Part shown: one piece after another, positions 58,772-64,000 of the stretch
Numbering within the stretch: the stretch's first letter is position 1
Layout: each line of letters begins with the position of its first letter
Assembly: GCA_947501265.1 (NCBI GenBank)
Contig: CANMVY010000001.1
Span: 248,001 to 312,000 of the forward strand
DNA length: 64,000 nt
Direction of reading: 5' to 3'
Source: Bacteroidota bacterium
GTDB lineage: Bacteria > Bacteroidota > Bacteroidia > UBA7662 > CANHCV01
Made by a program: the position numbers and the translations under genes
Notes under the pieces: generated by a model
Seen by the model: the letters and a program-made list of their open reading frames with translations, nothing else
Database searches by the model: none
What the model was told of the DNA's origin: nothing

Positions 58772-61207
58772 ATGAAAACGTGGGCGTTGCTTTTATTCTG
58801 GATCTTCGGAACCACCTTGGTTTGGGGACAGAAAAATAAATCGGGAAAAATTTCTTTAAAAGTAGTTGAGATCAACAGCCAAAAGCCCGTTCCTTTGGCT
58901 TCGGTTGGCGTGAGCTTAGGCACCCAAGTTTTTGGTGGATTTACGAACGAGGAAGGATTCATTCAAATTTCGAACCTCCCCTTGGGTTGCTATGAAGTAA
59001 AAATCTCAGCCATCGGATTTGAGACTCCGGAATTGAAAAAAACGTGTTTAACGGAAGAAAAACCCGTTCAATTGCTCGGCACCTACTCCATTCAAGCCAA
59101 TCCCAAAGTACTGCAAGGTGCCGATATTCAAGGATCACGTACCGCTTTCGAAATTCAACTCGACAAAAAAGTCTTCAACGTAGGCAGCAACGCAACCGTT
59201 CAGGGTGGAACAGCGCTTCAGGTTCTGGAAAACGTTCCTTCCGTAAGCGTTGATCAAGAAGGGAAGGTTTCCCTCCGCGGAACCGGAAATGCCAATATCT
59301 TCATCGATGGGAAACCTTCCAACCTTTCTCTTCAACAAATCCCTGCCTCTTCCATCGATAACATCGAACTCATCACCAACCCTTCCGCCAAATACGACCC
59401 CGATGGAATGTCGGGTATCATCAACATCGTTCTCAAAAAGAATAAAGCGAACGGATTGAATGGAGTAGCAACGGCCGTGGTGGGCTACGGTGGAAAATAT
59501 TCTTCCGGATTCAACATCAACTACAAAAAAGGAGCGTGGAATTTCTTCGCCAATGCCAATTACCGGGATTGGGAATTGTACAAGAAGAATAGCGCCAATC
59601 GCATCAATTACTTGTCGGATTCTTTGCCCTGGATCATTCAATTCTCTAGCGGATTTCAACGTACCCAAACCACCAATACCAAAGCAGGAGCCGAATATTC
59701 TTGGAAAAGAAATACCCTCAGCACCTCGTTTGGTTTTACCCCGAACCGGGAAACCTCGGAAGACATTTATCGCTACCAAATTTTGTCCTTGGACACCGTT
59801 GAAAAATTCCAATACAGCGGAGCTCAAACGGGAAAAATCCCTGGATATACGGCTGAATTCAACGCCCTCTACAACAAAAAATTTGAGAACAAGAAAGAAG
59901 ACCTCACTGTTTCTTACCAGTTCAGCAAGAATTTAACCGATCAGTTCAACGATTTGCGTCAAGATGTTTGGACGTGGCAACCCCTGAAACAAACCAATGC
60001 AAATTTGGGAATCATTGGCACCCACACACTTCAACTCGATCGAATCAAAATGGTGCAACACGGTGCCAAGTGGGAGTTTGGAGGAAAGGTGATCCTTCGG
60101 AATACCGATCGCGATTTACGCTTTGATCGGTTGGATACGGCCCTGCAATCGTACTTCAACGACGCTTCGGTAACCAACCGATTCGTTTACGACGAGAAAA
60201 TTTACGCCGTTTACAGCACCTACACCCGAACATTCGGAAAGTGGAACACCACCGGCGGTTTGCGCATCGAGCAAACGAATACCCAAAGCGATCAGCTCAC
60301 CCAAGGCAGTCGGTTTTTGTTCAACTACGGAATAAGAGGAAGCGGAGACACCTTGGGAATTTGGCCAGGCTTGTTTCCCAGCTTTGCTGTTTCGCGCAAG
60401 GTGGCCAAAAATTGGGACGCGAGTTTGTCTTATTCCCGACGTTTAACCCGTCCCAACGGCGGACAAGTTAATCCGTTTCGGAATCTGCAAGACCCTTTGA
60501 ATATTTTCATCGGAAATCCCTATTTGAGGCCCGAATACATTCATTCGTTCGATTTCAATCTGATTTATCGTTCTCCCAAATTCACCTTTACCCCAGCCTT
60601 GTACTTCCGTCAGAGTTCAGGAGAAATGTGGCGTTTCCGCACGGTCGATTCCAAGGGCATCAGCACAACGACCTTCATCAATTTTAATCAAAGCAACAAC
60701 TATGGAAGTGAATTCACCTTGGTGGGCGACCTTTTTCCCTGGTGGAATTTGAATGCCAACGTGAACGTGTTTTATTATCAGGTTGATGCTACCAATTTGA
60801 TTGGCGGATTGGTGAACCGAGGATTGACTTACAATGCCAAAGCAATTCAGAGTTTTAAAATTAAAAAAGGATGGAATGCTCAGGTGGTGTACAACTACCG
60901 TGGAAAATTGAAACGTGCCATTGGGGTCATCGATCCCATTCCGGCCTTCGATTTCAGCCTTCGAAAAGACGTGATGAAAGGCAAAGGAAATCTAACTTTT
61001 GCCGTGAACGATGCCTTTAACCAGCGTTACTTCCGCATTAACATTGCCGATCAAGGTCAGGGTTTCGCCCAGGAAATGCGTTGGAAAACCGAGAGCCGAA
61101 TCTTTACGCTGGCGTTTAACTACTACTTCGGAAGAGCTGAAGGAGGAAAGAAACCCGCCAAAGTGGAAACCGGACCAGTGGGCGGCGAAGGCGGAGGCGG
61201 TTTTTAA
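58772..61207 (+). CDS. Outer membrane beta-barrel receptor-like protein (TonB-dependent-receptor fold)
   Basis: This 811-residue protein has a signal peptide (KTWALLLFWIFGTTLVWG), a carboxypeptidase-regulatory-like domain (about 27-105, PVPLASVGVSLGTQVFGGFTNEEGF), a plug domain (about 125-215, VQGGTALQVLENVPSVSV, IFIDGKPSNLSLQQIP) and a large barrel up to the end. I see no N-terminal TonB box, as is usual in the OMP_b-brl_3 type. The C-terminus is a Gly/Glu-rich tail (GGKKPAKVETGPVGGEG) after the last strand. The substrate is unknown. Start 58772 replaces the track TTG 58763. Confidence 0.92.
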   Translation: MKTWALLLFWIFGTTLVWGQKNKSGKISLKVVEINSQKPVPLASVGVSLGTQVFGGFTNEEGFIQISNLPLGCYEVKISAIGFETPELKKTCLTEEKPVQLLGTYSIQANPKVLQGADIQGSRTAFEIQLDKKVFNVGSNATVQGGTALQVLENVPSVSVDQEGKVSLRGTGNANIFIDGKPSNLSLQQIPASSIDNIELITNPSAKYDPDGMSGIINIVLKKNKANGLNGVATAVVGYGGKYSSGFNINYKKGAWNFFANANYRDWELYKKNSANRINYLSDSLPWIIQFSSGFQRTQTTNTKAGAEYSWKRNTLSTSFGFTPNRETSEDIYRYQILSLDTVEKFQYSGAQTGKIPGYTAEFNALYNKKFENKKEDLTVSYQFSKNLTDQFNDLRQDVWTWQPLKQTNANLGIIGTHTLQLDRIKMVQHGAKWEFGGKVILRNTDRDLRFDRLDTALQSYFNDASVTNRFVYDEKIYAVYSTYTRTFGKWNTTGGLRIEQTNTQSDQLTQGSRFLFNYGIRGSGDTLGIWPGLFPSFAVSRKVAKNWDASLSYSRRLTRPNGGQVNPFRNLQDPLNIFIGNPYLRPEYIHSFDFNLIYRSPKFTFTPALYFRQSSGEMWRFRTVDSKGISTTTFINFNQSNNYGSEFTLVGDLFPWWNLNANVNVFYYQVDATNLIGGLVNRGLTYNAKAIQSFKIKKGWNAQVVYNYRGKLKRAIGVIDPIPAFDFSLRKDVMKGKGNLTFAVNDAFNQRYFRINIADQGQGFAQEMRWKTESRIFTLAFNYYFGRAEGGKKPAKVETGPVGGEGGGGF

Positions 61208-61209
61208 CG

Positions 61210-61779
61210 TTACAATCCCAATCGTTTCTGCACCGTTCCCGAAACCATTTCGAAAAATTGAAGCGGACGTAGCGTTCGCCAGGCCGTAGCATCCAAACTT
61301 CCGCCGTGGATGAAATACCGATCGATGCCGAATTGATGAAAATCTTCACGCACGTGATCCAAAAAATTAATCGCGGCAATCCACCCTTCTTCCACTTCAT
61401 CAAACCATTCTTCGTAGTAACTATCATCGCTGGGGTGAAAGACCATCACGTTTTCACCGATGAGAATGAAATGGATGATTCCACGATGGATGAGCGGATC
61501 AATGACTTGGCGCTTTAACAGGGCGATGTCGTTGTGCAAACAGTCGTTCCATTCGCCAATAAACTCCAAAATGGCGACTTGTTGGCGGTCGTCAACAAAG
61601 AGAATTTTGCAATACAGGGTTTCGGAACCAAACTCATCCCATTGAGGATGAATGACGTAATTGTATACTTGATTAACGAATTCGAATTCGTGGTATTCCC
61701 TTCCAAAAAACGGGGATTTTTCATCCTCGGCAGCGTCGTAAATTCCGCGCCACCGATCGTACGGTTCGATGCTATGCAT
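61210..61779 (-). CDS. Conserved hypothetical protein
   Basis: This 189-residue soluble protein has no signal peptide or membrane helix and is rich in acidic and aromatic residues. Segments include RWRGIYDAAEDEKSPFFGREY, NYVIHPQWDEFGSETLYCKIL, VAILEFIGEWNDCLHNDIA and YFIHGGSLDATAWRTLRPLQFFE. I do not recognise the family; the look is that of a Bacteroidota-specific cytoplasmic protein. The ATG lies four bases after a TACTTTTG box. Its stop lies two bases from the stop of the convergent receptor gene. Confidence 0.8.
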   Translation of the reverse strand: MHSIEPYDRWRGIYDAAEDEKSPFFGREYHEFEFVNQVYNYVIHPQWDEFGSETLYCKILFVDDRQQVAILEFIGEWNDCLHNDIALLKRQVIDPLIHRGIIHFILIGENVMVFHPSDDSYYEEWFDEVEEGWIAAINFLDHVREDFHQFGIDRYFIHGGSLDATAWRTLRPLQFFEMVSGTVQKRLGL

Positions 61780-61783
61780 GGGG

Positions 61784-61791
61784 CAAAAGTA
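61784..61791 (-). promoter_or_regulatory. Promoter box TACTTTTG, four bases before the 61779 start
   Basis: CAAAAGTA on the plus strand reads TACTTTTG on the minus strand, with a GGGG/CCCC four-base spacer to the ATG. Confidence 0.66.
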
Positions 61792-61804
61792 GTTTTTTTC
61801 GGCG

Positions 61805-61812
61805 TATCTTTA
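61805..61812 (+). promoter_or_regulatory. Probable promoter box TATCTTTA for the PorV-family gene
   Basis: TATCTTTA differs from TAnnTTTG at its last base. It lies seven bases before the ATG at 61820, back to back with the minus-strand box at 61784-61791 in a 40-base divergent gap. Confidence 0.45.
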
Positions 61813-61819
61813 CCGGCTC

Positions 61820-62812
61820 ATGCGAAGAATAATTTTTGCTTTTGTTTTGTTGATTTGCGGATCGGTTCAAGCCCAAATTCTCCCTTCTTTTGGAGGATCA
61901 CGGTCGGGCACAACGGGCATGCAGTTTTTAAAATTGGGCGTCGATGCCCGTTCTTCGGGAATGAGTGGAAACGTGGTGGCTTCTACCAACGATGTTGCTT
62001 CATTGTGGTGGAACCCGGCTGGAATTGCCCAGCTCGACTCTTCTCGATTGCACGTTTTAGCTGCCCATACCCAATATTTTGCAGATGTTCCAGTGAACGC
62101 ACTAGGAATTGTGAAGCAACGCAAAGGTACCTACTTCGGCCTTTCTCTATTTTCCCTCAATACCGGTCAAATGCCGTTAACCACCGAGTTCCAACCTTTT
62201 GGAACGGGGCAAACGTTTTCGGTGAACGATTTCGTGGCGGGATTAACCTTCGCAAAATCATTAACCCGCCAATTCAATTTTGGAATGACGGCGAAATATG
62301 CCCGAGAGAACATTGCTGGATTGACCAATCAGAACTTTTTGGTTGATTTGGGATTTCAGTACGACATCGGTTGGCAGAATACCCGTTTTGCGGTAACCAT
62401 TTCCAATTTCGGGGTCAACAATCAGCCAACGGGAACGTGGACTTCCACTTCGTTAAATGGACCGTTAACTCAAAAGGATTTCGAAGAAATGGGTGTACCC
62501 GCCGTTTTCCGTTTTGGAATTGCTTGGGATGCCATTCGCACAGATCAACAGGTGCTTACCGCTACGGCCCAATTGAATCACCCAACCGATAACAAAGAAA
62601 CGTTTGGACTGGGTGCCGAATACCGCTTCAATCAAGTGCTTTATGCACGCACTGGTTACGAATTCGGCATGGATGAAGCGTTTGTTCCATCGTTTGGAGC
62701 AGGAATATTGATTCCTCGTTCCTTCGGAAAAATACGGTTTGATTACGGTTACCAATCCAAATCTCGTTTAGGAAATGTGCATCGCATCACCCTACAAATG
62801 AATATTTTATGA
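61820..62812 (+). CDS. PorV/PorQ-family outer membrane protein
   Basis: This 330-residue protein has a signal peptide (RRIIFAFVLLICGSVQAQ) and the family opening GMQFLKLGVDARSSGMSG, SLWWNPAGIAQLD and ADVPVNALGIVKQ. The rest is a barrel of alternating strands to the C-terminal RFDYGYQSKSRLGNVHRITLQM. PorV-type proteins act in T9SS as the shuttle or attachment factor for cargo; other family members are poorly known. The window encodes several T9SS cargo proteins. Its stop overlaps the next gene by four bases (ATGA). Confidence 0.88.
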   Translation: MRRIIFAFVLLICGSVQAQILPSFGGSRSGTTGMQFLKLGVDARSSGMSGNVVASTNDVASLWWNPAGIAQLDSSRLHVLAAHTQYFADVPVNALGIVKQRKGTYFGLSLFSLNTGQMPLTTEFQPFGTGQTFSVNDFVAGLTFAKSLTRQFNFGMTAKYARENIAGLTNQNFLVDLGFQYDIGWQNTRFAVTISNFGVNNQPTGTWTSTSLNGPLTQKDFEEMGVPAVFRFGIAWDAIRTDQQVLTATAQLNHPTDNKETFGLGAEYRFNQVLYARTGYEFGMDEAFVPSFGAGILIPRSFGKIRFDYGYQSKSRLGNVHRITLQMNIL

Positions 62813-64000
62813 AGAAGTACTGGTGGATTTCTTGGATGTTTTTCGCGATGTTCCTCACCTCGTGCGATTTCCTTTTTGGCCGAAAAGACGATGATACCGT
62901 AAAAGATATCATTACCCAAGGAGCCATCGATCCCAACTTGGTTCCCAATACGGTAGGTTATGTTCCTGTTCTTCCCACTTGGGGAGGCTTTGTACAGCCG
63001 CACGACGTGTTTGTGGGCTACGACGAAATGGTGTACATTGCCGATGATCGGGGCGTTCATATTTTGGATCAAAAAGGGACTTTGCACCGCAGCATTCCGT
63101 TTTCGGGCGCTACCAAAGTAAGTCAAGATCGACGGATGAACACCTACGTTTGCGCCCGAATTGCCTACAACAACAACGGCACAACCTACCAACTTCCAGC
63201 AGTTTTTGTACTGCGAAACGGAAGCGGCACCAATCCCGAATTCATCGACACCCTCATTCATCCATTCTGCGATAATTCGCGGAATAACACCAACTTCCGA
63301 GGCGTGCTTGACGAACAAGTGGAATTTGCAGGGGTTTCGTTTATGCACGATAACACCTTTTATTTGGCACGTCGCGGGCCCACCAATAGCTTAACGTCCT
63401 CTGCTCGCCCCGACAACTGCGTGTTGTCTTTCGATGCTTTCCGCAACAATTCCGGTTACGCACAAGGGCTTTCTCCCGTGGGAACCAGTTTAAAAAGTTG
63501 CCTCTCACCCACGGGCATTACCACTTTTGCCTCGCCACCTCAAGTGGCTTTTGGAATGAGCCAAAGCACCGATTTCCTACTGCTCCAAGGCGATCCTGCA
63601 GCCGAGTACAAAACCCTGTGGATTAAGAAATTTGAAGACCCCGATTTGGGGATTCAATACACCGAAAATCCTGGCATGTTGAATTTTGACACCAGCAAAA
63701 GCAGTCGTTTCCTTTACGATTCTTATCGATTTGGGAAACCCATGGATGTTTGTTTTGCTCCCGATGAAACCCAGTATTTATTTGTGGTTGATGCCGCGAA
63801 AGATTCGGTTTTTCAATTTACTTTCCGCGGCTTTGAAGGGGTGAATGCTCCTCCAACGTTTACCGACAAAAAGCAAATCATCGCCAGTTTTGGAGGAACA
63901 GGAAGTGGCCCAGCCCAATTTAGAAATCCGGAAGGCGTCGCCTATTTCAAGCGAGTGTTGTATGTGGCCGATACCGGCAATGGCCGCATCGTTCGTTTCA
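62809..64000 (+). CDS. Predicted lipoprotein with NHL-like repeats, 3' end outside window
   Basis: This reading frame is not in the supplied ORF track because it has no stop before the window ends, but it is clearly coding. It starts at an ATGA overlap with the PorV-family gene. The translation opens MKKYWWISWMFFAMFLTSC, a lipoprotein signal with cysteine 19. The visible 397 residues contain beta-propeller-like segments: DVFVGYDEMVYIADDRGVHILD near the start, and FGGTGSGPAQFRNPEGVAY followed by VLYVADTGNGRIVRF at the end, the NHL repeat style. It is probably a surface-anchored propeller acting with the PorV-family protein, which is inference from gene coupling. Confidence 0.9.
   Translation, partial: MKKYWWISWMFFAMFLTSCDFLFGRKDDDTVKDIITQGAIDPNLVPNTVGYVPVLPTWGGFVQPHDVFVGYDEMVYIADDRGVHILDQKGTLHRSIPFSGATKVSQDRRMNTYVCARIAYNNNGTTYQLPAVFVLRNGSGTNPEFIDTLIHPFCDNSRNNTNFRGVLDEQVEFAGVSFMHDNTFYLARRGPTNSLTSSARPDNCVLSFDAFRNNSGYAQGLSPVGTSLKSCLSPTGITTFASPPQVAFGMSQSTDFLLLQGDPAAEYKTLWIKKFEDPDLGIQYTENPGMLNFDTSKSSRFLYDSYRFGKPMDVCFAPDETQYLFVVDAAKDSVFQFTFRGFEGVNAPPTFTDKKQIIASFGGTGSGPAQFRNPEGVAYFKRVLYVADTGNGRIVRF

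Noticed and set aside
59135-59827. 230-residue minus-strand ORF in the receptor gene
   Set aside because: Antisense shadow; the plus-strand frame has signal peptide, plug and barrel features throughout.
61534-62346. 270-residue plus-strand ORF across the 61210 and PorV-family genes
   Set aside because: It spans a divergent promoter region and two better-supported genes in other frames; the sequence is Cys/Phe-rich noise.
62749-63348. 199-residue minus-strand ORF at the window end
   Set aside because: Antisense to the NHL-like lipoprotein frame, which has a proper signal peptide and an ATGA junction with its upstream gene.
1-64000. Mobile elements, prophage, CRISPR arrays, rRNA operons
   Set aside because: No transposase, integrase, phage structural gene, regularly spaced repeats or rRNA sequence was seen on either strand.

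Overview
The window is a compact, gene-dense chromosomal segment of a Bacteroidota bacterium, most likely from the Flavobacteriales or a close relative. The lineage call rests on several things seen together: ftsA-ftsZ with the Bacteroidota-type FtsZ C-terminus, type IX secretion (T9SS) C-terminal sorting domains on large secreted proteins, a PorV/PorQ-family protein, a gliding-motility-type C-terminal domain, many copies of the Bacteroidota -7 promoter box TAnnTTTG, and few Shine-Dalgarno sequences. I see no phage, insertion sequence, CRISPR array, rRNA or plasmid function. The only RNA gene found is one tRNA-Leu(GAG).

Layout. 1-2.3 kb: 3' end of ftsA, then ftsZ, a palindromic terminator and tRNA-Leu on the opposite strand. 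2.5-13 kb: secreted CotH-type protein, riboflavin synthase, an MBL hydrolase with cytidylate kinase and a glycosyltransferase/ATP-grasp fusion, a PAS histidine kinase, and a large T9SS protein with an Omp28/thioredoxin-like domain. 13-20.4 kb: valS, recF, pdhA, a TPR membrane protein, ribH, a tetrapyrrole-methylase-fold methyltransferase and a PlsC-type acyltransferase. 20.4-23.6 kb: an AT-richer stretch with a secreted HNH nuclease plus a small companion ORF, a lipoprotein, a DUF2147 protein and a DUF6268-like outer membrane protein. 23.9-34.5 kb: M3 peptidase, a conserved hypothetical, a lamin-tail/CHU_C secreted protein, lnt, small membrane proteins, an SDR, a double-VOC protein and radA. 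34.5-43.6 kb: ECF sigma factor with a membrane-anchored trypsin-like partner, a GT4 glycosyltransferase, two paralogous lipoproteins, acyl-CoA dehydrogenase, a DUF1573 protein and nrdA/nrdB. 43.9-54.8 kb: a CpeT/CpcT-like protein, a polytopic membrane protein, an oligosaccharide flippase, a Nudix hydrolase, a queuosine-precursor-type transporter, a GH3/beta-lactamase fusion, a small membrane protein, a cysteine desulfurase and glmM. 54.9-64 kb: pheS, a 3-hydroxyacyl-CoA dehydrogenase, an FtsX-like permease, a lipoprotein, an outer-membrane receptor-like barrel, a conserved hypothetical, a PorV-family protein, and a lipoprotein with NHL-like repeats that runs off the window and is missing from the supplied ORF track.

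How genes work together. Most of the window is core metabolism and envelope biology: cell division (FtsA/Z), cell-wall precursors and recycling (GlmM, GH3/beta-lactamase), riboflavin (RibE and RibH, 13 kb apart), dNTP synthesis (NrdAB), DNA repair (RecF, RadA) and envelope lipids/lipoproteins (PlsC, Lnt).

Two genome-wide habits stand out. Four of seven convergent gene pairs share one TTAA that is the TAA stop of both genes. At least six genes start exactly four bases after a TAnnTTTG box, which implies leaderless or nearly leaderless mRNAs. The best candidates for undescribed biology are the glycosyltransferase/ATP-grasp fusion, the ECF sigma/trypsin-like transmembrane pair, the CpeT-like protein outside a phycobilisome context, and the secreted HNH nuclease with its small partner ORF.
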